Origin: CAIWHR01 sp963781285 | Lineage (GTDB): Bacteria > Pseudomonadota > Gammaproteobacteria > Burkholderiales > Casimicrobiaceae | Direction of reading: 5' to 3' | DNA: 64,000 bases | NCBI GenBank assembly: GCA_963781285.1 | Contig: CAWAFI010000006.1 | Coordinates: 62,001 to 126,000 of the forward strand | Shown here: piece after piece, positions 55,201-63,691 of the stretch | Layout of the letters: each line of letters opens with the position of its first letter | Position numbering within the stretch: the first letter of the stretch is position 1 | Made by a program: the position numbers and the translations under genes | The notes under the pieces: generated by a model | Told to the model about the DNA's origin: nothing | The model's input: the letters and a program-made list of their open reading frames with translations, nothing else | Database searches by the model: none

Positions 55201-55551
55201 CAGCTCCTTGATCTCGGCCGGGACGATCACGCCGCCGCCGCCGCCGAACACCTTGATGTTGGGCGCACCGCGCTCGCGCAAGAGGTCGAGCATGTACTTG
55301 AAGAACTCGACATGGCCGCCCTGGTAGGACGAGATCGCGATGCCGTGCGCATCTTCCTGCAACGCGCAGTTGACGATCTCCTCGACCGACCGGTTGTGGC
55401 CGAGATGGATCACCTCGCAGCCCCCGGCCTGCAGGATGCGACGCATGATGTTGATCGACGCGTCGTGACCGTCGAACAGCGACGCCGCGGTGACGAAGCG
55501 GACCTTGTGGACAGGCTTGTAGACGAGCGGTGGGCGGCTCGAGTCGTTCAT
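52285..55551 (-). CDS. icmF: Fused isobutyryl-CoA mutase (coenzyme B12-dependent, with G-protein chaperone)
   Basis: 1088 residues in the order specific to IcmF. The N-terminal B12-binding domain has Asp27-x-His29 (FDGHD) and later GGHVEFF; it is followed by a MeaI-like GTPase with P-loop GITGTGGAGKSSLTDE (about 207-222), DPSRRKSGGALLGDR and INKFD, then the (beta/alpha)8 substrate domain (FPFTAGVFAF, NNSVSMTINGPAPTILAMFL, YFVQHDVKNFYSVSISGYHI). It interconverts isobutyryl-CoA and n-butyryl-CoA by radical rearrangement and self-repairs through its GTPase. ATG 55551 follows GGAGGA. It is single, with a perfect 20-bp palindrome 95 bp upstream. Confidence 0.95.
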   Translation of the reverse strand: MNDSSRPPLVYKPVHKVRFVTAASLFDGHDASINIMRRILQAGGCEVIHLGHNRSVEEIVNCALQEDAHGIAISSYQGGHVEFFKYMLDLLRERGAPNIKVFGGGGGVIVPAEIKELHDYGVARIFSPEDGQRLGLQGMISEIVAASDVDLAKDLPADIAALTAGDHYARVRALARMITGLEAGTVPAKTRDALLAAAAKAKVPTLGITGTGGAGKSSLTDEIVRRFRLDQQDKLKIAIVSIDPSRRKSGGALLGDRIRMNAIEHPNIYMRSLATRDAGSEVSKALPEVIAACKVAGFDIVLVETSGIGQGDAAIVPLVDVSVYVMTPEFGAASQLEKIDMLDFADFVAINKFDRRGAADALRDVRKQYQRNRERFKESPDEMPVYGTIAARFNDDGITALYQALAAQLATKGLKLAPGKLAPVTTKYSTVQSAIVPSARSRYLAEIAETIRGYHARAKEQAKTARERQQLRATKGMLGIKADGENKDLDSLVADREAKLDARSRKLLDMWPKTKAAYSGDEYVVKIRGKEFRSALTTVSLSGTHIPKVALPKYEDDGEILHWQLTENVPGSFPFTAGVFAFKRENEDPTRMFAGEGDAFRTNKRFHLLADNMPAKRLSTAFDSVTLYGNDPDPRPDIYGKVGNSGVSIATLDDMKVLYSGFDLCAPNNSVSMTINGPAPTILAMFLNTAIDQQLEKFRTDNNRDPTDDEADKIKVWALSTVRGTVQADILKEDQGQNTCIFSTEFSLKVMGDIQEYFVQHDVKNFYSVSISGYHIAEAGANPISQLAFTLSNGFTFVEAYLARGMRIDDFAPNLSFFFSYGMDPEYAVIGRVARRIWAVAMRERYGANERGQKLKFHSQTSGRSLHAQEVAFNDIRTTLQALISTYDNTNSLHTNAYDEAITTPTEESVRRAMAIQLIINREWGLGKNENPNQGSFIIEELTDLVEEAVLKEFEAISERGGVLGAMETGYQRGKIQEESLYYEHKKHDGSYPIVGVNTFRNPHGDAAPTKLELARSTDDEKRSQLTRLDDFQARNAKAAPKALEKLKRTVIENGNVFAELVNTVRVCSLGQITNALFEVGGQYRRSM

Positions 55552-55645
55552 CGCGGGCTCCTCCAGGCGATCCACGCCCCGGCCGAGGCCGGGGAGGGAA
55601 AGCTTACTCCCCTCTCGTATCCGACGGCGGGACGACCACCCTACA

Positions 55646-55665
55646 TGACGTTTACGTAAACGTCA
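55646..55665. promoter_or_regulatory. 20-bp perfect palindrome upstream of icmF, putative operator
   Basis: TGACGTTTACGTAAACGTCA is perfectly self-complementary. It is 95 bp ahead of the icmF start, in the position of a promoter operator. Its TTTACGTAAA core with 2-fold symmetry is like MerR-type (LiuR-like) sites that control branched-chain and fatty-acid catabolism in proteobacteria, as I recall them. The regulator is not in this window. Confidence 0.7.
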
Positions 55666-55703
55666 ACTCTATTGTCCGGCGGTGGGTAGGGCCGATCGCG
55701 TCT

Positions 55704-55830
55704 TCAGTCGAGCTTCACCGGGACCGCGAGCCTTGCCTCGGCGCGCCGGGCTTCCTCGAACTTCGCAGCGGCCTCGTCCTTCCGGCCAAGCTTTTCAAGC
55801 GATGCCACCCGCACCCGAGCCCGCGCGGCC
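55704..55830 (-). pseudogene. TPR-like C-terminal remnant
   Basis: About 41 codons on the minus strand (ARVRVASLEKLGRKDEAAAK then FEEARRAEARLAVPVKLD, stop TGA at 55704-55706). The heptad-like helix pair resembles the last repeat of a tetratricopeptide protein. A TAG lies just before it in frame, and there is no start or SD, so it is a fragment at most. It may be chance. Confidence 0.35.
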
Positions 55831-55975
55831 TACCCCAGCCCCGGCGGCGCGCCACTCATCGGCCTAGGCCACGTTTCGTCGCAGGTCCGCGAACGCGGTG
55901 CGCGCCGCGCTGTCCATGGGGCTCCCGATCCCACCGCTATACTGCGCCCCCACCCCCGGTCCGACCTTGCCCGCC

Positions 55976-58708
55976 ATGCACCCGTTCGCCCGCCTCGCTC
56001 GATTAGCACTCTTCGCCGCCGCCTTCCTCGCCCTCTCCGCCGCCGCCGCGCTCCCGCCCGGTGTCACGCAGGGTCCCAGCGTCGAGGGCATCACCGAATA
56101 CAAGCTCGCCAACGGCTTGACGGTGCTGCTGTTCCCCGACGCCGGCGCGGCGAAGACCACCGTCAACGTGACCTATCTCGTCGGCTCACGGCAGGAGAGC
56201 TACGGCGAGACCGGGATGGCGCATCTGCTCGAGCACATGCTGTTCAAAGGGACGCCGACGTCGGGCGATCTCAAGGCGGAGCTCAGCAAGCGCGGGATGA
56301 GCTTCAACGGCTCGACCTGGTACGACCGCACCAACTACTTCGAGACGTTCAACGCGTCCGACGCGGACCTCCAGTGGGCCCTCGCGATGGAAGCCGACCG
56401 GATGGTCCACTCCAAGGTGGCGAAGGCGGACCTCGACAGCGAGATGACGGTCGTGCGCAACGAGATGGAGAACGGCGAGAATAACCCGTTCCGCATCCTG
56501 ATCCAGCGGCTGCTGGCGAACGCGTACGAGTGGCACAACTACGGCAAGGACACGATCGGCGCGCGCTCCGACGTCGAAAACGTCGACATCGGCCGCCTCC
56601 AGGCGTACTACCGCACGTACTACCAGCCCGACAACGCGGTGCTGGTGGTGGCGGGCAAGTTCGATCCAGCGAAGACCTTGGGCTGGATCGCGAAGTATTT
56701 CGGGTCGATCAAGAAGCCGACCCGCGTGCTGCCGCGGATCTACACCGCCGAGCCCGTGCAGGACGGCGAGCGCGTGGTGACGCTGCGCCGGGTGGGCGAC
56801 ACGCAGCTCGTGGGCGTCGCGTATCACACCGTTCCGGGTGCGCATCCCGGACTTCGTCGCCGTGGATGCCCTCGCGGACCTCATGACCGTCGCGCCGGCG
56901 GGCCGGCTGTACAAGGCGCTCGTCGACGCGAAGAAAGCAACCGTCGTCCAGAACTGGGCCGCATCGCTGCACGATCCGGGCTTCGTCGCGTTCTTTGCCC
57001 AGGTTCCGGTGCAGGACTCGCTCGACGCCGCGCGCGAGACGATGCTCGCGACGCTGGAGGACGTCAAGGCGCAACCGATCACCGACGCCGAAGTCGACCG
57101 CGTGCGCGCGAAAGCGCTGAAGCAATTCGACGAAGTCCTTGCCGACCCGACGAAGCTCGGCGTGCGCCTTTCCGAGTCGATCGCCGCTGGCGACTGGCGC
57201 CTCTTCTTCCTGCAGCGCGACCGCTGGCGCGCGGTCACCGCCGCCGACGTGCAGCGCGTCGCGCTCCTTTATCTCAAGCCCGCGAACAGGACCGTCGCGA
57301 CGTTCGTTCCCGTCGCCACGCCCGACCGCGCGCCGTCGCCGCCGGCAGTCGATATCGCCGCGATGGTCCGCGGTTACAAGGGCGACCCTGCCGCCACTGC
57401 CGGCGAGGCGGTCGATCCTTCGCCGGCCAATCTCGACGCCCGGACGCAGCGGTTCGCACTGCCCAACGGAATGAAGGTTGCACTCCTGCCGAAAAGGAAC
57501 CGGGGCGAGACGGTCCGCTTCGCGCTCGAGGTCGATCTCGGCGACGAGAAGTCGCTGTTCGGGCAGCGACCGCGTGGCGAGCTCGCCGCCGCGATGCTGA
57601 TGCGCGGAACGGTGAACAAGACCCGCCAGCAGGTCGAGGACGCCCTCGATGCGCTGCGGGCGAAGCTCGTCGGTCAGTGGTAGCGAAACCAAGTTCACCG
57701 CGGTCGGCGACACCGTGCGCGCACAGCTTGCCGGGACGCTGACGCTGCTGGCGGAGGTCATGCGCGAGCCCTCGTTCCCGGCGGCCGAGTTCGAAACCCT
57801 GCAGCGTGAGCACGCCGCCGAGCTCGAGGAAACACGCACCGACCCGGAGAGTGTCGGCGAGCGCGCGCTCGCGCGTTACGGCAATCCGTATCCCGCCGGC
57901 GACGTACGGTACGAGCCGACGCTGGACGAGGAGCTCCGGGACGTCCGCGCGACGCGCCTCGATGACGTCAAGGGCTTCTACCGACAGTTCGTCGGCGGCG
58001 CGCATGCGGAGCTCGCCATCGTCGGCGATTTCGACGCCGCGGCCGTGCGCACGCAGCTCACCGAGCTCTTCGGCGCCTGGCCGAGCCCCGCGCCCTACGC
58101 GCGCGTGCCCGAACCCCTGGTACCCAAGGCGCCCACGACGCTCACGCTCGACACGCCGGACAAGGCCAATGCAGCACTTTTCGCCGAGCTCGCGCTGCCC
58201 GTCAACGACACGAGCCCCGACTATCCTGCGCTCATGGTCGCCAACAAGGTGCTGGGCGGCGGCGCCAGCTCGCGGCTCTGGAAGCGCATCCGGGAGCAAG
58301 ACGGGACTTTCGTACGGGGTCTATGCGACGCTGAGGCCGTCGAGCTTCGAGCCCAACACGCCGATCCTGATCGAGGCGATCTTCGCACCCGACAACCAGG
58401 AGCGGTTGCGCGCCGCGCTCGCCGACGTGCTCACGCGCGCAGTGCGCGACGGTTTCACGGCAACCGAGGTCGCCGAGGCGAAGGCGGCGCTGCTGCAGCA
58501 AAGGAAGCTCGCGCGAACGCAGGACCCAGCGCTCGCGGCCGGACTGGTGCAGCAGGCCTATCTCGACCGCACGTTCGCATACGCCGCGAAGATCGACGCG
58601 GCGCTCGCCGCGGTGACCCCTGCGGAGGTGAATGCCGCACTGCGGAAGTACGTCAAGCCCGATGCGTTCGCGTTCGTCTACGCCGGGGATTTCGCGAAGA
58701 AGAAGTAA
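55976..58708 (+). pseudogene. M16 (insulinase/pitrilysin) family peptidase, three frameshifts
   Basis: A signal peptide (MHPFARLARLALFAAAFLAL) is followed by the zinc-binding HxxEH motif at His83-Glu86-His87 (GMAHLLEHMLFKG) and the distal Glu in NEMENGENNP. After HTVPGAHP the frame breaks (extra C at 56846-56848). It resumes as DFVAVDALADLMTVAPAGRL to RAKLV, breaks again near 57672, continues SGSETKFTAVGDTVRAQLAG to RIREQDG, and breaks at about 58306 (extra A), ending in DAFAFVYAGDFAKKK. Repaired length is 909 residues: two M16 halves, active N half and inactive C half, periplasmic. All three shifts are +1. Confidence 0.85.
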
Positions 58709-58780
58709 TGCCCGCCAGGCCCGGGGGTCGGCGCCTGACATCGCACTCTGAATACCGACTGTCAGGCCGCTTTCGGATGA

Positions 58781-59330
58781 AACGGGACACCCGCCGCCTT
58801 CAGCATCGAACCGTTGCGTCGCGATCACGCGGCGCTCCTGTTTCCCGCACTGGTCAACCCGCGCGCCTACCTCTACATCGACGAGCGCCCGCCGATCTCG
58901 CGCAACGCCCTGGCGCGCCGCTATGTTCAACTGGAGCGCGGGGCGCCCGCCGCTTGGATCCGAAATCTGGCTCAACTGGGCGCTCCGCCTCAGAGCCAAG
59001 CGCGTCTACGTCGGCACCCTGCAGGCAACGATCTATCGCGGACACGCGGCCCACATCGCCTACATGATCGCACCGCGTTTCTGGCATCGCGGCTACGCCA
59101 CCGAGGCTTGTGCGTGGCTGATCGCCCATCTGGTCGCGCAATGGCACGTCGTCGATTTTCGCGCCAGCGTCGATCCGCGCAACGTGGCGTCGTCGCGCCT
59201 GCTGGAAAGACTGAGGTTCACGAAGGTCGGGGAACGGCCCGCAGAATTGCACGGGAAGCCGGCAATCGACCATCTCTACCGTCGCGTCCACGTAGTGCGC
59301 GATGATGGAACGCCAGATGACCCTTGGTAA
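58781..59330 (+). pseudogene. GNAT family acetyltransferase, frameshifted
   Basis: Frame 1 (58781 to about 58957): IEPLRRDHAALLFPALVNPR, AYLYIDERPPISRNALARRY, VQLERGAP. Frame 2 (to 59330): EIWLNWALRLRAKRVYVGTL, HIAYMIAPRFWHRGYATEAC, ASVDPRNVASSRLLERLRFT. One extra T in GCTTGG near 58957 breaks it. The RimJ-like acetyl-CoA loop RGYATEA and the asparagine helix of N-acetyltransferases are intact. No good ATG is found in the first frame. It lies 72 bp after the M16 gene. Confidence 0.7.
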
Positions 59331-59363
59331 CCGGCGCACCGCTTCACCCCGTCGGCCCCGTCG

Positions 59364-60275
59364 TTGAAAAATCACCTCACCCCACGCGACCTCCTGCTCA
59401 CGCTCGCCGTGGTCGCGGTATGGGGCTACACGTTCGTCCCGATCAAGATCGCGCTTGCCGAAGTGCCGCCGTTTGCGCTGGCGGCGCTGCGCTTCCTCCT
59501 CGCGGCGATTCCGCTCGTCATCTTCATTCGGCGTCCGGCTATGCCGTGGGGGTACGTCATCGGGTACGGACTCGCCATCGGCGTGTTTCAGTTCGGCCTG
59601 CTGTTCCTGGGGATGAAGCTCGGCATGCCGGCGGGCCTTTCGTCGCTGGTGATCCAGGTGCAGGTGTTCTTCACCATCGGGCTCGCCGTGGCGCTCGAAG
59701 GCGATCGGGTGGGGCGGGTCAATCTCGTCGGCGCGACGGTCGCCTTCGCCGGCATTGCGCTGCTGGCCGTGCACAAGCTGGAGGCGGGAATAAGCGGGAC
59801 CTTCATCGGCTTTCTGCTCGTCATCGCCTCGGCCTTCGCGTGGGCGATCGGGAACATCATCGCCAAGCGCGGCGCCGGCGAGCACGCGCCCGACATGTTC
59901 GCGCTGGTCGTCTGGTCGAGCCTCGTGCCACCGCTGCCGATGGCGGTCGCGTCATTTGCGTTCGAGGGGGGCGCTGCGGTCGCGCAGGCGGTGGCGGCGA
60001 TGAGTCCGACCGGATGGGGATGCGTGATGATCATGGCCTACGGCGCAACGCTCTTCGGCTTCGGCTCGTGGAACGCACTGCTGCACCGCTATCCGACGGC
60101 GCTGATCTCGCCGTTCGCGCTCTTGATCCCTGTATCGGGGCTCGCGAGTGGCGCGCTGTTCCTCGGCGAGTCGCTCGCCCCGCTGCAGGCGGCCGGCGTG
60201 CTGCTGGTATTCGCCGGCCTCGCCGTGAACGTCTACGGAACGCGGATCGCAGCGTGGCGCCGCGTCCGCCATTGA
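59364..60275 (+). CDS. eamA: EamA family exporter
   Basis: 303 residues with ten TM helices in two EamA repeats: LTLAVVAVWGYTFVPIKIAL (helix 1), FGLLFLGMKLGMPAGLSSLV, FLLVIASAFAWAIGNIIAKR (helix 6) and LLIPVSGLASGALFLGESLA. The length and the YGATLFGFGSWNALLHRYPT motif are as in E. coli EamA, which exports O-acetylserine and cysteine; that substrate is only likely. TTG start. It precedes the surface-sugar genes on the opposite strand. Confidence 0.9.
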   Translation: MKNHLTPRDLLLTLAVVAVWGYTFVPIKIALAEVPPFALAALRFLLAAIPLVIFIRRPAMPWGYVIGYGLAIGVFQFGLLFLGMKLGMPAGLSSLVIQVQVFFTIGLAVALEGDRVGRVNLVGATVAFAGIALLAVHKLEAGISGTFIGFLLVIASAFAWAIGNIIAKRGAGEHAPDMFALVVWSSLVPPLPMAVASFAFEGGAAVAQAVAAMSPTGWGCVMIMAYGATLFGFGSWNALLHRYPTALISPFALLIPVSGLASGALFLGESLAPLQAAGVLLVFAGLAVNVYGTRIAAWRRVRH

Positions 60276-60281
60276 TTCGCG

Positions 60282-60641
60282 CTACGCCCGCCTTCCGAAT
60301 CCGCGCCGCAGCAGGACGAACGACGCGGGAACGGTGACCAGCAGCGCCGCCAGCATGCCGGCGGGCCGCGGCCATGACCAGCGGTCGACCGCGAGGTAGA
60401 GCACGGCGAGGGACACGACGTACATCGCCCCATACGTCGCGAGGTAGGCGAGCAACGACGTGGCGGCCGGGCGGGCGCCGAAAACGAGCCGCGCATGGGC
60501 GAAGTAGCCGCCGGCAAGCCCCGCAACGTAGGCAACGGTATAGGCGACGCGGTAATCGACAACGAGCAGCAATACCAGATAGACGCCGTAGCTCGCGGCC
60601 GTGTTGAGCACGCCGACGGCAACGAAGCGGGCGAAACGCAC
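60282..60641 (-). CDS. GtrA family membrane protein
   Basis: 119 residues with four TM helices: VRFARFVAVGVLNTAASYGV, VAYTVAYVAGLAGGYFAHAR, LLAYLATYGAMYVVSLAVLY and AGMLAALLVTVPASFVLLRR. The pattern and size fit GtrA-like proteins, which translocate undecaprenyl-linked sugars or assist glycosylation in O-antigen modification. GTG start at 60641 is the best fit, and a CTG at 60665 is an alternative. It is the last gene of the sugar cluster, 20 bp after the wxcM stop. Confidence 0.85.
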   Translation of the reverse strand: MRFARFVAVGVLNTAASYGVYLVLLLVVDYRVAYTVAYVAGLAGGYFAHARLVFGARPAATSLLAYLATYGAMYVVSLAVLYLAVDRWSWPRPAGMLAALLVTVPASFVLLRRGFGRRA

Positions 60642-60661
60642 GTCGGGGCAGGCGCGGCGAG

Positions 60662-61588
60662 TCAGCGCCGCACGACGCGCAGGAACTCGTCGTAGTCCCG
60701 AATGTAGTCGTCGGGATCGTACGGATGCGACGCGAAGACCAGCAGTGCCGCGTCGGCGCTGTAGTCGTACTGCACACCCCACGTCTTCGGCGGCAGGTAG
60801 ACGCCGAGCGCGCTCCCGTCGAGGTGGAACTCCTGCCGATGCTTGCCGTCATCGGCGATCACGCGGCAACTGCCGCGTACGCACACCAGGAACTGGTGGC
60901 ACCTGCGGTGCGCGTGCTGGCCGCGGATTTCGCGACTCGACACTCCGTGCACGACGAAAAAGCGCTTCACCGCAAACGGCAGGAACTCGCCGATTTCGCC
61001 AACCACGAGATTGCCACGCAGGTCCACGACTTCGGCCAGTTGCCGCACGAAGACGCCGCGCACGCGCGACTTGCCCGCCGCGGCCGGTTTCCGGAGCGCG
61101 GCAGCCGTAGCCCCGGCCGGTCCCGCATCGCAGTAGCTGACGATGCGCGCGGGATTGCCGGCGACGACGGCGAACGGCGGCACCGCATCGACGATCACCG
61201 CACCCGCGCCGACCATTGCATGCTGTCCGATCGTGACGCCGGGCAGGATCGTCGCATTGGCGCCGATCGACGCGCCGGTCCTGACGAGCGTCTGCAGGAA
61301 CACCTTCGGTGGCCGCCTGCTGCGCGGGAAGCGGTCGTTCGCGAACGACGCATTGGGGCCGATGAAGACGTCGTCTTCGATCCGCGCGCCATCCCAGAGC
61401 TGGACGCCGCTCTTCACTGTCACGCGGTCGCCGATCACGACGTCGCCCTCGATGAACGTGTGATCGCAGATGTTGCAGTCGGCGCCGATGCGCGCGCCGG
61501 GCAGGACGTGCGCGAACGCCCAGATCCGCGTGCGCGCCCCGACCGCGCGTGTCTCGCACAGCGCCTGCGGATGCACGAAGAACTTCAC
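60662..61588 (-). CDS. WxcM-like fused dTDP-sugar N-acetyltransferase and 3,4-ketoisomerase
   Basis: 308 residues, two domains. Residues 1 to about 165 form a left-handed beta-helix acetyltransferase: CNICDHTFIEGDVVIGDRVT, ATILPGVTIGQHAMVGAGAV and the cap PPFAVVAGNPARIV. Residues about 175-300 form a FdtA/WxcM cupin with the catalytic His-Ala-His in REIRGQHAHRRCHQFLVC and the PPKTWGVQYDYS strand. The enzymes make dTDP-3-acetamido-3,6-dideoxyhexose (Fuc3NAc or Qui3NAc) from dTDP-4-keto-6-deoxyglucose. GTG start overlaps the GT2 stop (GTGA). The aminotransferase is upstream. Confidence 0.92.
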   Translation of the reverse strand: MKFFVHPQALCETRAVGARTRIWAFAHVLPGARIGADCNICDHTFIEGDVVIGDRVTVKSGVQLWDGARIEDDVFIGPNASFANDRFPRSRRPPKVFLQTLVRTGASIGANATILPGVTIGQHAMVGAGAVIVDAVPPFAVVAGNPARIVSYCDAGPAGATAAALRKPAAAGKSRVRGVFVRQLAEVVDLRGNLVVGEIGEFLPFAVKRFFVVHGVSSREIRGQHAHRRCHQFLVCVRGSCRVIADDGKHRQEFHLDGSALGVYLPPKTWGVQYDYSADAALLVFASHPYDPDDYIRDYDEFLRVVRR

Positions 61589-62535
61589 GGCGTGTCTCCT
61601 TCGCCGAACGTGTAGCGGCGCGCGACGATCGCGAGCGGGCGACCTTTCGTATTTTCGAACGCGCGCCATGCGTAGGCGCCGACCACCGAAAGCCCCAGCG
61701 CGTTCAACGCGCCGAAGCCGGCGATGAGCAGGACCGTCGCGGCGTAGCCGGGCTCGGCGATGAGCCCCGTGAGCCGTGCAACGAGCACGACGGCGCCGTA
61801 GACGATCGCCACACCCAGCGCGAGGCAGCCGACGGCAAACAGCAGCCGGATCGGCAAGTCGGAAAAGGCGAGGCAGCTATCCAGCATGTAGGCTAGCTTC
61901 TTCCCCAGCGTCCAGCCGCTCTTGCCGTGCCGTCGCGCCTGTCGCCGGTAGGCCACTTCCGCGCGGCGCATGCCGATCCAGACCAGCTGGCCGACGAGGC
62001 TCGAGTGCGCCTCGTTGAGCGCGACCAACTCGTCGCGCGCGCGGCTGTTGCAGCCGAACACGTCGATGCCGCCCTTCGGCATTTCCGGCTGGACTAGCCG
62101 CCGGTACGCCGCCCAGAATACCGACGCCATCGCGCGCGCGGAGAGCGGGTCGTCACGGCCTTCGCGCACGCCGTAAACGACATCGCAGGCATCGGCTTCG
62201 AGCCGGCGGAAGAATTCGACGGCGAGTTCCGGCGGCTCCTGCAGGTCGGCAGCCATCACGGCGAAGTACGGGCCGCACGCCTCGATCAGGCCGGCGCGGA
62301 TGGCGGCGAACGCGCCGAAATTGCGCGACATCTCGAGCACCTTGGCCCGGAATCGCTGCGCCGGCAGCGCAGCCACCAGCGCCGCGAGCGAGCGATCGGG
62401 GCTGCCATCGACGACGAACACGACCTCGAGCGCACCACCCAATTCACCATCGACGCGGGCGAGCGCCGCGAGCAGATCGGGGATCGTCTGCTCGTTGCGG
62501 TAGACCGGGACTACGAGCGAATAGCGGGTTGCCAT
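61585..62535 (-). CDS. Polyprenyl-phosphate-type glycosyltransferase family 2
   Basis: 316 residues. The N-terminal GT-A fold (MATRYSLVVPVYRNEQTIPD, EVVFVVDGSPDRSLAALVAA, MSRNFGAFAAIRAGL) holds the DPM/GtrB-like AADLQEPPE motif. Two C-terminal TM helices follow (LLFAVGCLALGVAIVYGAVV and AATVLLIAGFGALNALGLSV). It probably loads a sugar on undecaprenyl phosphate for export by GtrA-type proteins. It overlaps the aminotransferase gene by 25 bp. Confidence 0.92.
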   Translation of the reverse strand: MATRYSLVVPVYRNEQTIPDLLAALARVDGELGGALEVVFVVDGSPDRSLAALVAALPAQRFRAKVLEMSRNFGAFAAIRAGLIEACGPYFAVMAADLQEPPELAVEFFRRLEADACDVVYGVREGRDDPLSARAMASVFWAAYRRLVQPEMPKGGIDVFGCNSRARDELVALNEAHSSLVGQLVWIGMRRAEVAYRRQARRHGKSGWTLGKKLAYMLDSCLAFSDLPIRLLFAVGCLALGVAIVYGAVVLVARLTGLIAEPGYAATVLLIAGFGALNALGLSVVGAYAWRAFENTKGRPLAIVARRYTFGEGDTP

Positions 62536-63623
62536 CGGTTGCACGCTGCCGCGACGGTGGCGATCTCGGCGTCGGTGAGCTCAGGGTAGCACGGCAGGCT
62601 CATCACTTCGGCGCACGCGCGCTCGGTGTGCGCGAGACCGCCTTCGGGCGCGCCCGCCGCGAATGGCGATTGCCGGTAGTCGGGCACGGGATAGTGGACA
62701 TCGGTTGCGATGCCGGCGGCCGCGAGATGGGCGCGCAGCGATCCACGCTCCCGCGTGCGCACCACATAAAGATGCGCGACGTCGGCGTCCTCCTCGGCGG
62801 CGGTCGGCGGCAGCACGATGGCCGGATGCGTGATCGACCGGGTGTAATACCGGGCAATCTCGCGCCGGCGATCGTTCCAGGCGTCGAGATGAGGCAGCAG
62901 CACGCGCAGCACCGCCGCCTGCAGTTCGTCCATCCGCGAGTTCATGCCGCCGGCCGTCGCGCAATCGTATTTGGTGCGCCAGCCGTATTGGCGCAGCTCG
63001 CGCACGCGCGCCGCCAATGCCGGATCGCCGGTGACGACGGCGCCGGCGTCGCCGAGCGCGCCGAGATTCTTGGTCGGGTAGAAGCTGTAACACCCCAGCG
63101 CGCCGGCCGTCCCGGCGCGCACGCCGGCGCGCTCGGCGCCATGCGCCTGCGCGCAGTCTTCGATCAACGCGATTCCGCGCGCGCGCGCGATACGGCCGAG
63201 CGCCACGACGTCGGCCATCCGGCCATACAGGTGAGTCGCCACGATTGCGCGCGTGCGCGGCGTCAGCGCCGTGTCAAGCGCTACGGCGTCGAGTGTCAGC
63301 GTGCGCTCGTCGATCTCGACGTACCGCGGCGTTGCACCGGCCGCGCGGATTGCGATCGTCGCGTACATGCCGGCATTGGCCGCCGTTGCGACTTCGTCGC
63401 CTGCACCCAGTCCAAGCGCACGCAGCGCAAGCTCCAGTGCGTCGGTGCCGTTACCGACGGCCACACATTCGCGCGCGCCGCAGTGCGCGGCGAACTCCTG
63501 CTCGAAGGCATCCCCCTCGGGGCCGAGCAGGTAGTTGCCACGGGTGAGGACACGCGCGATGGCCTGGTCGAGGTCGGCACGCAACGGCGCGTGATGGCGC
63601 GCCAGATCGTTGAGCGCGATCAT
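62511..63623 (-). CDS. DegT/DnrJ/EryC1/StrS aminotransferase (FdtB-like)
   Basis: 370 residues from MIALNDLARH (an ATG at 63695 adds 24 Pro/Ala residues and overlaps the upstream stop as ATGA). The PLP lysine is Lys185 in GCYSFYPTKNLGALGDAGA; the Asp of the pyridine is in IALIEDCAQAHGA. NGTDALELALRALGLGAGDE is the cofactor phosphate loop. It installs the 3-amino group on the keto sugar made by the isomerase of the same cluster. The donor is glutamate in the family. Confidence 0.93.
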   Translation of the reverse strand: MIALNDLARHHAPLRADLDQAIARVLTRGNYLLGPEGDAFEQEFAAHCGARECVAVGNGTDALELALRALGLGAGDEVATAANAGMYATIAIRAAGATPRYVEIDERTLTLDAVALDTALTPRTRAIVATHLYGRMADVVALGRIARARGIALIEDCAQAHGAERAGVRAGTAGALGCYSFYPTKNLGALGDAGAVVTGDPALAARVRELRQYGWRTKYDCATAGGMNSRMDELQAAVLRVLLPHLDAWNDRRREIARYYTRSITHPAIVLPPTAAEEDADVAHLYVVRTRERGSLRAHLAAAGIATDVHYPVPDYRQSPFAAGAPEGGLAHTERACAEVMSLPCYPELTDAEIATVAAACNRWQPAIRS

Positions 63624-63691
63624 CGGGCCGGCATTCGCCGGAGGCCCGCGGCGCGCCGGCGAGGGCGCCCGCGCATCGCCGGCGCCTCCCG

